From assembly GCA_018268675.1 (NCBI GenBank), contig JAFDWB010000095.1:62001-126000 (forward strand): DNA of 64,000 nt, written 5' to 3'. Source of the DNA: Actinomycetota bacterium (GTDB lineage: Bacteria; Actinomycetota; Thermoleophilia; Solirubrobacterales; 70-9). The notes under the pieces were generated by a model. It saw only the letters and a program-made list of their open reading frames with translations, was not told the DNA's origin and did no database searches. A program made the position numbers and the translations under genes. Below, one piece after another: positions 17,453-25,274 of this stretch. The first letter of the stretch is position 1, and the number at the start of each line of letters is the position of its first letter.

Positions 17453-18795
17453 GCCGCCGCCCCGAGCGCTTCGTCGCGACCACTCCGGGGCACGCCCTCT
17501 TCGGCTTCGCGGCGGGCGCGGTCGGAGATCAGCAGAAGGAGCGCGAGCAGCACGAAGTTGGCGACGATCGAGCTGCCGCCGTAGGAGACGAACGGCAGGG
17601 TGACGCCGGTCAGCGGGATCACCCGCGAGACGCCGCCGATGATCACGAAGGCCTGGATCGCGAAGACCGCGGTGAGCCCGGTCGCGAGCAGCTTCGAGAA
17701 GCCGTCGTTGGCGAGCAGCGCGATCTTGAAGCCGCGGGCGGTGATCAGCAGGTAGGTGGCGATCAGGCCGACCGCGCCGAAGAGGCCGAGCTCGTTGACG
17801 ATCAGCGAGTAGATCGTGTCGGTCTGCGCCACCGGCAGCATCGTCAGGTTGGGGTGGCCGGGCACGGTGAGCAGCGCCTGCCCGAAGCCTTTGCCGAAGA
17901 GTCCGCCGTCGGCCTGCGCGAACGTCGACTGCAACACCTGGAAGCCGTTGCCGAGCGCGTCGTGGTACGGGTGGAGCCAGTTCTCGACCCGTTCGTGCAC
18001 GTGCGGGACGGTGGTGAAGATGAACCAGGCGCCGAGCAGGAACATGATCGTCCCGACCACGACGAAGCTGAAGCGCCCGGTCGCCACGTAGAGCAGGGCG
18101 AGGAAGGCGGTGAAGAACATCAGCGAGGTGCCGAGGTCGCGGATGTAGATGAGCATGAACATCGCGGCGCCCCAGACGACCAGCATCGGGCCGAAGTGTT
18201 TGAGCGGCGGCAGCGTCACCCCGAGCACCCGCCGCGCCCCGACGATCAACACCTCGCGGTTCTCGCGCAGGTAGGAGGCGAGGAAGACGACGATCGCAAG
18301 CTTCGCGATCTCGCCGGGCTGGAAGGAGATCGGCCCGAGCTTCACCCCGAGGTAGGCGCCGTTGACTTCTTCGCCGATCCCCGGCAGGCGCGGCGCCAGC
18401 AGCAGCAGGATCCCGGCGGTGGCGATGATGTACCGGTAGCGCTCGAGGATCTCGTAATCGCGCAGGAAGTAGATCGTCAGGGCGAAGAGGATGAGCCCGA
18501 AGACGAACCAGTTCGCCTGGTTGCGGGCGAGGCTTTCGTCGATCCGGTAGATCATCACCAGCCCGAACGCGGTCAGCAGCGCCATCAGCGGGAAGAGATA
18601 GGGATCGGCGTGCGGGAGGCGGAACCGCAGGAAGATGTGGGTCGCCAGGCAGACGGCGAGGAAGTAGGCGCCGTAGGTGAGGCTGAGGTTGCCGAGCTTG
18701 GCGTGGTCCTGGGCGAAGACCGCGGCGAAGCCGGCGGTCAGCAGCAGCGCCACCGGGATCAGGGCGAGCAGCTCGCGGTTGCGGGCGCGGGTCAC
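17449..18795 (-). CDS. SEDS peptidoglycan polymerase (FtsW/RodA family)
   Basis: This polytopic membrane glycosyltransferase polymerises lipid II into glycan strands. Its 448 residues include about 10-12 helices. The conserved SEDS regions are ALTIYFLRDYEILERYRY, then ISFQPGEIAKLAIVVFLASY, RDLGTSLMFFTAFLALLYVATG and IGGVSRVIPLTGVTLPFVSY with GGSS. The gene overlaps both pstP upstream and pbpA downstream by 4 bp. This is the rodA slot of the actinobacterial fhaA-fhaB-pstP-rodA-pbpA-pknB cluster. Whether it acts as FtsW or RodA cannot be separated from sequence alone. Confidence 0.93.
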   Translation of the reverse strand: MTRARNRELLALIPVALLLTAGFAAVFAQDHAKLGNLSLTYGAYFLAVCLATHIFLRFRLPHADPYLFPLMALLTAFGLVMIYRIDESLARNQANWFVFGLILFALTIYFLRDYEILERYRYIIATAGILLLLAPRLPGIGEEVNGAYLGVKLGPISFQPGEIAKLAIVVFLASYLRENREVLIVGARRVLGVTLPPLKHFGPMLVVWGAAMFMLIYIRDLGTSLMFFTAFLALLYVATGRFSFVVVGTIMFLLGAWFIFTTVPHVHERVENWLHPYHDALGNGFQVLQSTFAQADGGLFGKGFGQALLTVPGHPNLTMLPVAQTDTIYSLIVNELGLFGAVGLIATYLLITARGFKIALLANDGFSKLLATGLTAVFAIQAFVIIGGVSRVIPLTGVTLPFVSYGGSSIVANFVLLALLLLISDRARREAEEGVPRSGRDEALGAAA

Positions 18796-19985
18796 CCCCC
18801 CACCCCCTGCCCGCGTTCGATTTCTTCGAGCAGCTTCTGCGCGTCGGCGTGCGAGCGCAGGCCGTGCCCGGTCACCGCGTCCTTGCGCCGCGCGGGCAGC
18901 GCCTGGGTCTGCACCGGGGCCGCGTACCGTTCGCTGTAGAGCTTGACGCCGAAGGGCAGTTCGTAGGGCAGGCCGCGGTAGAGGGCGACGCGGCCGGCGC
19001 TGTCGGTGCCGAGGAACCAGACATGGCGCAGGCCGTAGGCGGCGCCGAAGACGATCGCCCCGATCACGGCCAGCGTCGCGAGGACCGCGGCCGCCCGTTT
19101 GATCCGGCGCCGGCGCCGGCCGGGCACGGCCGCAGCCTGGTCCTCGCGCCGTTTGCGCGCCGCGTCGGCCGCCGCGCGGCGTCGCACCTCGGTCGCCGTC
19201 AGCCCGGCCTCCTCGGCGCCCTGCCCGATCAGCGTCGCGCCCTCGGAGGCGAGCGACGGTTCGGCCGCGTCGACCAGCTTGAAGGCGATCACGCTGATGT
19301 TGTCGCGCCCGCCCGCCCGGTTGGCTTCGTCGACCAGCGCGCGGACCGCGTTCGGCATCGAGGTGGCGCGGGCCAGGATGCGCTCGATGTGCTCCTCGTC
19401 GAGCATCGTGGTCAGCCCGTCGGAGCAGATCAGGAAGATGTCGCCGGACTGCGCGGGCACCGTCTGCAGGTCCACGTCGACCTCCGGTTCGGGACCGACC
19501 GAGCGGGTGATGATCGAGCGCTGCGGGTGGTCCTCGGCCTGCGCCTCGGTGAGTTGCCCTTTGCGGCGCATCTCCTCGACCAGCGAGTGGTCGCGGGTCA
19601 GCCGTTCGAGCTTCCCCCGCCGCAGCCGGTACGCGCGGCTGTCGCCGACATGGCCGATCGCGACCTCCTCGGCCTGCTCGTCGACGATCGCCGCGGTCGT
19701 CGTCGTCCCCATCCCGGAGAGGTTCGGATCCTTGCCGGCGAGCGAGTGGATCGTCCGGTTGGCGCCTTCGATCGTCTCCCGCAGCACCCGCTCCGGGGGC
19801 GCGTCGGGGAGCTGGTGGTCGAAGGCCTCGACCACCGTCTTCGAGGCGACCTCGCCCGCCCGCGCGCCGCCCATCCCATCGGCGATGACGAACAGCGGCG
19901 CGCGGACGAAGACCGAGTCCTCGTTGGCGCTGCGCTGGCGCCCGGTGTCGGTGGCGTAGGCCTGGTCGGTGATCCGCAGCGTCAT
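18792..19985 (-). CDS. pstP: PP2C-family Ser/Thr phosphatase (PstP)
   Basis: This metal-dependent phosphatase reverses phosphorylation by PknB-type kinases. The PPM domain (residues 1-240) carries NEDSVF, VIADGMGGARAGEVAS, IGHVGDSRAYRL, RSIITRSVG, ICSDGLTTML and GRDNISVIAF, covering the Asp metal ligands. A basic linker and a single membrane helix (about 296-320) follow, then an outer tail of about 75 residues. Length is 397 residues against about 510 for the Mycobacterium protein. The stop overlaps the FtsW-like start by 4 bp. The upstream FHA gene is 23 bp away on the same strand. Confidence 0.95.
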   Translation of the reverse strand: MTLRITDQAYATDTGRQRSANEDSVFVRAPLFVIADGMGGARAGEVASKTVVEAFDHQLPDAPPERVLRETIEGANRTIHSLAGKDPNLSGMGTTTTAAIVDEQAEEVAIGHVGDSRAYRLRRGKLERLTRDHSLVEEMRRKGQLTEAQAEDHPQRSIITRSVGPEPEVDVDLQTVPAQSGDIFLICSDGLTTMLDEEHIERILARATSMPNAVRALVDEANRAGGRDNISVIAFKLVDAAEPSLASEGATLIGQGAEEAGLTATEVRRRAAADAARKRREDQAAAVPGRRRRRIKRAAAVLATLAVIGAIVFGAAYGLRHVWFLGTDSAGRVALYRGLPYELPFGVKLYSERYAAPVQTQALPARRKDAVTGHGLRSHADAQKLLEEIERGQGVGG

Positions 19986-20008
19986 CTCTCCCCTAAACCC
20001 GGCTCGCC

Positions 20009-20482
20009 CTACGATGCCTCGAAGCGAAAGACGGTGTCGCCGATCTGGAGGGTGTCGCCGTCGACCAGCTCCGCCTCGCCGTCGAGCGGCGCCCCGTTCA
20101 GCAAGGTCCCGTTGGTCGAGTTCATGTCCTCGGCGAAGTGGAGGCCTTCGCGCGAGAACAGCCGGGCGTGGATGCCGGACGCGTAGCGATCGTCGATCTG
20201 CACGTCGGCGTCCTTGGAGCGGCCGATCGAGAGGCCGCCGATCAGGTCGAAGCGCTCGTCACGCTCGAGCCCGCCGCCGCGCTCGGCGACCAGCCAGGCG
20301 TCGACGCCGCGCTGCACCTCGCCGACGCCCACCGGGACCGCATGGAAGCCGGTCGCGTCAGGCGCCGGGGCGGCCGTCCGGCGCAGGTCGCGGTAGGCGC
20401 TCCTGGCGATCACCAGCAGGAACAGGAAGAGGACGGCCAGGAAGCCGAATTTCAGGGCGGTCGATAGAGGATCGTATGCCAC
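20009..20482 (-). CDS. fhaB: FHA-domain membrane protein FhaB (FipA type)
   Basis: This phosphothreonine-binding protein links kinase signalling to the divisome. One N-terminal membrane helix (residues about 10-25) precedes a canonical FHA domain (about 70-157), with LSIGRSKDADVQIDD, YASGIHARLF and MNSTNGTLLNGAPLDG. Those stretches contain the G-R-S, S-G-I-H and N-S-T-N-G phosphopeptide contacts. The length of 157 residues equals the Mycobacterium FhaB/FipA form. It lies between fhaA and pstP on the same strand in the conserved order. Confidence 0.92.
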   Translation of the reverse strand: MAYDPLSTALKFGFLAVLFLFLLVIARSAYRDLRRTAAPAPDATGFHAVPVGVGEVQRGVDAWLVAERGGGLERDERFDLIGGLSIGRSKDADVQIDDRYASGIHARLFSREGLHFAEDMNSTNGTLLNGAPLDGEAELVDGDTLQIGDTVFRFEAS

Positions 20483-20530
20483 TCGCTCGTCACCTTACGG
20501 TCAGCGCCTGAAGCCAGGCGGCGTGCTGGG

Positions 20531-21307
20531 CTACTGCTCGACGTCGAACAGGAAGGTGGTGGTGCCGACCGTCACCTGGTCGCCCGGGCTGAGGCGGGTG
20601 GAGGTGACGCGCCGGCCGTTCACCTTGATCCCGTTGGTCGAGCCGAGGTCGACGATCTGCCAGTCCCCGGTGTCGGAACGGCGCAGCTCGGCGTGGCGAC
20701 GGGACACGTTGGGGTCGGCGAGCACGCACTCGGCCGACTTCGAGCGGCCGATCGTGGCGCGCGGGCCGTCGAATACGTAGCGGCGGTCGTCGATCGAGAC
20801 CACGGCACGGGTGGAGACGAGGGCGCGCACCGCCTGCTCCGGTTCTTTCGGCCGCTGGCGATCGCGCTCGCGGACCGCCGAGTAGACCATCGTGTGGCCC
20901 TCTTCGCCCTGTTTGGGCGCCTCGCCCTCGCGCACCGGGGCCTTCACCATCCGCGGCTGGATCCCGAACTCGCCAAGCCGCAGGCGCTCGTCGGTCTGGA
21001 ATTCGACCGTCGGCCGGGTGAGCAGGTCGTAGCCACGCCGGCGGGCGTGCTCGAGCAGGTAGCCGGAGAGCTCCTGCTCGAGCGAGCGCTCGTAGCCTTC
21101 GAGCTTCGCGCGGTCCTGGCGGGAGAGGAAGACCGTGTACTCGTTGGGCACGTAGACGCGCTGCACCGAGGCGGTCTTGTGGGAGTCCATTTCCTTGGCC
21201 AGTTTGCGGGCCAGTTCGACCGGCTGCACCTCGGAGCTGAAGGCGCGCGAGAACACCCCCTCGACGAGGCCTTCGATCCCGGACTCAAGCTTGCGGAGAA
21301 GGGCTAT
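20531..21307 (-). CDS. fhaA: FhaA: DUF3662 plus FHA domain, apparent ATA start codon
   Basis: This cytoplasmic scaffold binds phosphorylated kinase and MviN-type partners at the growing wall. It has an N-terminal DUF3662 domain (LESGIEGLVEGVFSRAF through TVEFQTDERLRLGEFG) and a C-terminal FHA domain with ATIGRSKSAECVLAD, VSRRHAEL and STNGIKVNG. No ATG, GTG, TTG or CTG occurs in frame between the upstream kinase stop (21382) and the start of family homology. At the expected position, 21307, the codon is ATA (IALLRKLESG), with GGAAG 7 nt upstream. Either ATA is the start or an ATG was mutated or misread. An ATG at 21338 reads into a stop after 11 codons in another frame. Confidence 0.85.
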   Translation of the reverse strand: MALLRKLESGIEGLVEGVFSRAFSSEVQPVELARKLAKEMDSHKTASVQRVYVPNEYTVFLSRQDRAKLEGYERSLEQELSGYLLEHARRRGYDLLTRPTVEFQTDERLRLGEFGIQPRMVKAPVREGEAPKQGEEGHTMVYSAVRERDRQRPKEPEQAVRALVSTRAVVSIDDRRYVFDGPRATIGRSKSAECVLADPNVSRRHAELRRSDTGDWQIVDLGSTNGIKVNGRRVTSTRLSPGDQVTVGTTTFLFDVEQ

Positions 21308-21381
21308 CGGAAGTCTTCCTGGGTCGGTGCCTTTGTCATGGCAGGGTGGAGCGTCCGCGTCTCGCGGAGGAAGCGAAGATT

Positions 21382-22296
21382 CTACGGGAGGACGAGCCCA
21401 TGGCCGAGCACGAGGATCGCGCCGACCACGGCGGCGACCCCGATCGCGCCCAGCCGCAGGCCGACGTGACGGGTGCGGGTCGCGTGGTGGTCGGCGAGCT
21501 CGTCGAGCGAGTCCTCGATCGCCGTCCCCAGCTCCTCCAGCGAGGGCCGGTGCCGGGGCTGCGGGTCGAGGCAGGCATCGATCTCCTCGGCCAGCTCGCG
21601 CGGGAGGTCGGGTCGCAGACGACGAAGCGGGCGGGTGCGGCGGCCGATCGCGCGGGCGGTGGCCACCGCGTTGCCGCGGCGGTGTGGGTTCTCGCCGCTC
21701 CAGCACTCGTACAGCGTCAGGGCGAGCGAGTAGACATCGGCCTCGGGCCCCGCCTCGCGGCCCTCGGCCTGCTCGGGCGACATGTATGCGAGCGTGCCGA
21801 CGACGTCGCCGGTCGCGGTCAGCCCCGCCGCGTCGGCGACCAGGGCGATGCCGAAGTCCATCAGCTTCGCGTGCGGCTGGCCGTCGACCACCTGGACGTT
21901 CTGTGGCTTGATGTCGCGGTGGACGACGCCACGCGAGTGGGCGTGGTCGAGTGCCTCGCAGAGGTCGGCGCCGATCTCGCCGATCTCGCGGTCCGAGAGG
22001 GCTTCCTCGGCGGTGAGCCGGGCCAGCGTTTCGCCCTCGACCAGCTCGGAAACGAGCAGCGCGTTGCCGTCTTCCTCCCCCATCTCGTAGAGGGTCACGA
22101 TCCCCGGGTGGTTGAGGCGGGCGGCGGCCTGGGCCTCGCGGAGCACCCGCCGGCCGGGCTCGCCGCGCTGTTCGATCGCCTTCACCGCGACCGGGCGCTC
22201 GAGCCTGCCGTCCCAGGCCTCGTAGACGACGCCGAAGCCGCCGCTGCCGATCCGGCGCTCGATCAAGAAGCGGTCAAGTACGAGTGAGCCGACCAA
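21382..22296 (-). CDS. Ser/Thr protein kinase with C-terminal membrane anchor
   Basis: This is a third Hanks-type kinase, of about 304 residues. Visible motifs are GSGGFGVVYEAW (glycine loop), VAVKAI, VVHRDIKPQN, MDFGIA, GTLAYMSPEQ and a C-lobe arginine near RPSLEELG. A single hydrophobic helix of about 20 residues (GLRLGAIGVAAVVGAILVLG) lies at the very end, so the kinase is probably tail-anchored with no outer sensor domain. TTG 22296 fits the usual M-V-G-S-x-x-L-D-R start; a GTG at 22362 would add 22 residues. It is the first gene of the FHA-phosphatase-FtsW operon and is divergent from the CARDB gene. The input signal is unknown. Confidence 0.85.
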   Translation of the reverse strand: MVGSLVLDRFLIERRIGSGGFGVVYEAWDGRLERPVAVKAIEQRGEPGRRVLREAQAAARLNHPGIVTLYEMGEEDGNALLVSELVEGETLARLTAEEALSDREIGEIGADLCEALDHAHSRGVVHRDIKPQNVQVVDGQPHAKLMDFGIALVADAAGLTATGDVVGTLAYMSPEQAEGREAGPEADVYSLALTLYECWSGENPHRRGNAVATARAIGRRTRPLRRLRPDLPRELAEEIDACLDPQPRHRPSLEELGTAIEDSLDELADHHATRTRHVGLRLGAIGVAAVVGAILVLGHGLVLP

Positions 22297-22441
22297 AGCT
22301 CCTTCTTCTTCGCGCCGGGCTTCCTGCCTCCTGCCGCTATGGTTGGGAAAACGGCACCGCACGCGGGGAGAAGCGGCGGCCTGCCGGCCGTAGTCGCCAT
22401 ACTCCCCCGCCAGCCAAACCGCCCCCTGGGAGAGCCGCTTC

Positions 22442-23485
22442 TTGGAGTACTCGACTTCAAGCGGTGAAAGCCGGCGTCCGCGTCGGCCCAGCCGCCGCCC
22501 CGAACGTCAGCAGATCATGCTGCGGCGCCTCCTCGCCCTGGGGGCGGCGCTGGTGGTGTTGATCCTGGTGGTGCTCGGGGTGAAGGGGTGTCTCGACGCG
22601 CAGGCGCGCTCGGCCCTCACCGGCTATTCCGGCGGGGTCAAGCAGATCGTGATCGAGACCGACCAGACCAGCAAGAACTTCTTCAAGCTGCTCGAAGAAC
22701 CGGGCAACCTCTCGGTCACCGAATTCACCGGCAAGGTGAGCGCCGAACGCAGTGCGATGACCAACTACCGGACGCGGGTGGAAGCGCTGAGCGCGCCGAG
22801 CGAACTGAGCGGCGCCCAGAAGTCGCTCGAACTCGTGTACGAGCTGCGGGCGTCGGCGATGGAAACGATCGCCAACAAGATGCCGACCGCGCTCGGCGAA
22901 GCGGGAGCGGCGCAGGCGACGGCGGCGATCACCAACCAGATGCAACGGCTGCTCGCCGCCGACATCCTCTACGAAGCGGTGACGCGCCCGGAAATCAACG
23001 GCAGGCTCGCCGCCGAAGGGATCGAAGGCGAAGACGTGCCGAAAAGCCAGTTCCTCCCCGGTGGCACCAAGTGGCTGAACGAAGCCGAAGTGAAGAAGGC
23101 GCTGGGGGCGGTCAGCGGGTCGAGCGGCGGCGAACCGAGCCCCGGCCTGCACGGCCTCGGCCTGCTCGGGGTCAGCGTCAGCGGCACCGAACTGACCCCC
23201 GAAACGACGAACTCGGTGGTCGTCGAAGGCACGCCGGAAATTGAAGTCGTGGTCCAGAACCAGGGCGAATCGACCGAGAACGGCTTGACCGTGGTGGTGG
23301 TCGCGAACGGTAAGGAAACCACCGGGGAAATCGCCTCGCTCGAACCAGGAGCCGAAGAAACGGCGGTTGTGCCGCTGACCCCGGCGCCGAAAGGCGAAAC
23401 GACCCTGGAAGTCGAAGTCAAGCCGGTGCCGGGCGAGCACGTCACCACCAACAACGAAGCGACCTACACGGTCAACTTCGAATAG
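22442..23485 (+). CDS. Membrane-anchored protein with CARDB-like outer domain
   Basis: The family was not recognised beyond domain level. A basic N-terminus (SRRPRRPSRRPERQQ) precedes one membrane helix (about 30-47, ending in GVKGC). A helical extracytoplasmic region (about 50-225) follows, then a serine/glycine linker. The C-terminal beta domain has TPEIEVVVQNQGESTENG and VPGEHVTTNNEATYTVNF, the pattern of CARDB adhesion modules with the N-N-x-x-T/A end. By my reading about 36 of 40 glutamates in the outer part are GAA. TTG 22442 was chosen because the basic leader is a natural stop-transfer flank; ATG 22517 is the alternative. The gene is divergent from a kinase, and pheA follows after 10 bp. 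Confidence 0.6.
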   Translation: MEYSTSSGESRRPRRPSRRPERQQIMLRRLLALGAALVVLILVVLGVKGCLDAQARSALTGYSGGVKQIVIETDQTSKNFFKLLEEPGNLSVTEFTGKVSAERSAMTNYRTRVEALSAPSELSGAQKSLELVYELRASAMETIANKMPTALGEAGAAQATAAITNQMQRLLAADILYEAVTRPEINGRLAAEGIEGEDVPKSQFLPGGTKWLNEAEVKKALGAVSGSSGGEPSPGLHGLGLLGVSVSGTELTPETTNSVVVEGTPEIEVVVQNQGESTENGLTVVVVANGKETTGEIASLEPGAEETAVVPLTPAPKGETTLEVEVKPVPGEHVTTNNEATYTVNFE

Positions 23486-23495
23486 CTTCCCCTGA

Positions 23496-24332
23496 GTGGT
23501 GCGGATCGCTTATCTCGGACCGGCCGGGACGTTCACCGAGGACGCCCTGAACGAAGCGCTGGGCGACGCGGAGTTCGAGCCGTTGCGCACCGACACCGTC
23601 TTCGACGCGATCCAGGCGGTGACCGAGGGCCGCGCCGACCGGGCGCTGGCCCCGTACGAGAACTCGATCGAGGGATCGGTCCGTGGCACGCTCGACATCC
23701 TCGCCTTCGAAGCGCCGGAGGTGGCGATCGTCGGCGAGCACGACTACCCGGTGCGCCAGCACCTGATCGCCCGCGACGGCATCGAGCTCGGCGAGGTCGA
23801 GGCGGTGCTCTCCCACCAACAGGGACTGGCGCAGACGGCGCGGTTCCTGCGCGAGAACCTGCCGGGGGTGGAACTGCGCAGCGTCAGCAGCACCGCGGCG
23901 GCGGTGCGGATGGTCTCCGAGTCACCACGGCCCTGGGCGGCGGTCGGCTCGCGGTCGGCCGCGGGCCTCTACGGGTGCCGCATCCTGCGCGAGGGGATCC
24001 AGGACGAGCAGAACAACGTCACCCGCTTCGTCTGGCTGGCGCCGGCGGGGACGGAGCCGCCCGCGGGCGAGCGGTGGAAGACCTCGCTGATCTTCTCCGA
24101 GCTCGGCGACGACCGACCCGGCGCCCTGGTCGACGCGCTGGCCGAGTTCTCCTCCCGGGGAATCAACCTCTCCCGCATCGAGTCGCGGCCCCAGCGGTCC
24201 GAACTGGGGCGCTACTTCTTCTTCTGCGACCTCGACGGGCGGCTCGACGACCCGCTGATCGAGGCCGCGGTCGAGGCCCTGCGGGGGAAAGCCGAATCGG
24301 TCCGCATCCTCGGCAGTTATCCGATCATCTGA
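23496..24332 (+). CDS. pheA: Prephenate dehydratase
   Basis: PheA decarboxylates and dehydrates prephenate to phenylpyruvate in phenylalanine synthesis. This is a stand-alone enzyme of 278 residues without a chorismate mutase domain. The PDT domain (1-180) has YLGPAGTFTEDAL, then APYENSIEGSV and DEQNNVTRFVWLA, the last containing the T-R-F catalytic motif. An ACT domain (about 195-275) with DDRPGALVDALAEFSSRGIN and ESRP supplies phenylalanine feedback control. GTG 23496 or GTG 23499 is the start. Unlike its upstream neighbour it uses GAG for glutamate, as expected for a cytoplasmic enzyme here. Confidence 0.95.
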   Translation: MVRIAYLGPAGTFTEDALNEALGDAEFEPLRTDTVFDAIQAVTEGRADRALAPYENSIEGSVRGTLDILAFEAPEVAIVGEHDYPVRQHLIARDGIELGEVEAVLSHQQGLAQTARFLRENLPGVELRSVSSTAAAVRMVSESPRPWAAVGSRSAAGLYGCRILREGIQDEQNNVTRFVWLAPAGTEPPAGERWKTSLIFSELGDDRPGALVDALAEFSSRGINLSRIESRPQRSELGRYFFFCDLDGRLDDPLIEAAVEALRGKAESVRILGSYPII

Positions 24333-24369
24333 AGGGCCGCTGCCCGACCCGCTTACAATTCCCCGCACC

Positions 24370-24879
24370 ATGGCCAGGGTGCTGGTGCTGAATGCGACGT
24401 ATGAGCCGATAAACGTCTGCACTTTGCGACGCGCCGCTGTCCTGCTCTTGAAGGAAAAGGCCGAGCTCCTCGAGGAGCGGGCGGGCGACGCCCTCCACTC
24501 CGAGCACATGACCCTGGAGCGGCCGGACGTGATCCGCCTCGTCAACTACGTCCGCATCCCGCGCGAGGCCCACCGGCGCAAGATCACCCGCCGGGCCGTC
24601 CTCGCCCGCGACTCTTGGACCTGCCAGTACTGCGGCTCGACCAAGTCCGGCCTCACCGTCGACCACGTCATCCCCCGCTCCCGCGGCGGCGAGTCGGTCT
24701 GGGAGAACATCGTCGCCGCCTGCGCGTCCTGCAACCGCAAGAAGGGCAACCGCCTCCCCCGCGAGATCCACATGCATCCGAAGAACGCCCCGAAGGCCCC
24801 GGCGCCGACGGTGTTCATCCAGGTCGCCAGCCCGAAGATGCCGGATAGCTGGCAGCAGTATCTGCCGCAGGCGGCGTAG
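24370..24879 (+). CDS. HNH endonuclease family protein
   Basis: This 169-residue protein is the widespread actinobacterial and cyanobacterial stand-alone HNH protein; its physiological substrate is not established. The zinc-finger HNH module at about 84-130 contains WTCQYCGS, LTVDHVIPRSRGG, WENIVAACASCN and KKGNR, giving two CxxC pairs and the D-H...N...N set. The N-terminal block MARVLVLNATYEPINVC is conserved in this family. A TACAAT -10 box (24354-24359) ends 10 bp before the ATG, so the leader is very short. The stop codon lies inside the outer stem of repeat A1. Confidence 0.88.
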   Translation: MARVLVLNATYEPINVCTLRRAAVLLLKEKAELLEERAGDALHSEHMTLERPDVIRLVNYVRIPREAHRRKITRRAVLARDSWTCQYCGSTKSGLTVDHVIPRSRGGESVWENIVAACASCNRKKGNRLPREIHMHPKNAPKAPAPTVFIQVASPKMPDSWQQYLPQAA

Positions 24880-24994
24880 GGAGTCCTGACACCCTCCTCT
24901 CTCAACCTTCCGGCGGGCAACGCGCTCCGGACTGACGAGGACGCTGCCGGCGCCAAGGAAGGTACAAGCCGTTCGGAGGGTGTCAGGACTCCCT
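24878..24994 (+). repeat. Structured repeat A1 (117 nt, 20-bp outer stem)
   Basis: A perfect 20-bp inverted repeat, 24878-24897 against 24975-24994, encloses a 77-nt core. The core starts TCTCTCAACCTTCC and ends GGAAGGTACAAGCCGTTC; its ACCTTCC and GGAAGGT pair as a second stem. The core matches A2 at 69 of 77 positions by my count. The outer stem begins on the second base of the HNH stop codon. No T tract follows, so a simple intrinsic terminator is not sufficient as an explanation. Confidence 0.85.
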
Positions 24995-25064
24995 CACACG
25001 GAGCACAGAGACGCCGCATACGTCGCGAAAGATCGAGTGGGCCTCGGAGCAACTGACAATCAGC

Positions 25065-25113
25065 GTTGATGGGCCGAAAACCGCTCCATATCAGTGGTTT
25101 TCGGCCCATCAAC
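25065..25113. repeat. Long hairpin E between convergent genes
   Basis: An 18-bp perfect inverted repeat (25065-25082 with 25096-25113) can extend by five further pairs, one of them G-U, to leave a 7-nt loop. Each arm includes an A4 or T4 run next to GGCC. It lies midway between the convergent HNH and gyrA genes and could act as a bidirectional terminator, although no T tract follows the stem. It lacks the interior found in families A-D. Confidence 0.6.
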
Positions 25114-25144
25114 ATGCTCCCGAAGCAGTGCGAGGCTCCGCAGA

Positions 25145-25274
25145 CGGGGGAGCCGGGTAGGGCTCGGGCGAGCCTCCACAACTCGTTGCATAATCCTCGC
25201 GCCGAAGGCGCGATCTCAGTTGCACCGAGCGAAGCGAGGTGCTGCGCTCGCCCGAGCCCTACCCGGCTCCCCCG
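25145..25274 (-). repeat. Structured repeat D (130 nt, 29-bp outer stem) at gyrA 3' end
   Basis: A perfect 29-bp inverted repeat, 25145-25173 against 25246-25274, encloses 72 nt. The interior has further hairpins: TCGCGCC-GAA-GGCGCGA at 25197-25213, a CAAC/GTTG pair, and a GCACC/GGTGC stem. Together they give a branched fold. The right arm covers the gyrA stop codon and its last codons, which encode the glycine-rich GGGAG tail. It shares the architecture of family A but not its core sequence. Confidence 0.65.

Noticed and set aside
24878-24994. Family A elements as ordinary intrinsic terminators
   Set aside because: The stems are too long, the interior is conserved and structured, no T tract follows, and A2 sits directly after a separate normal terminator.
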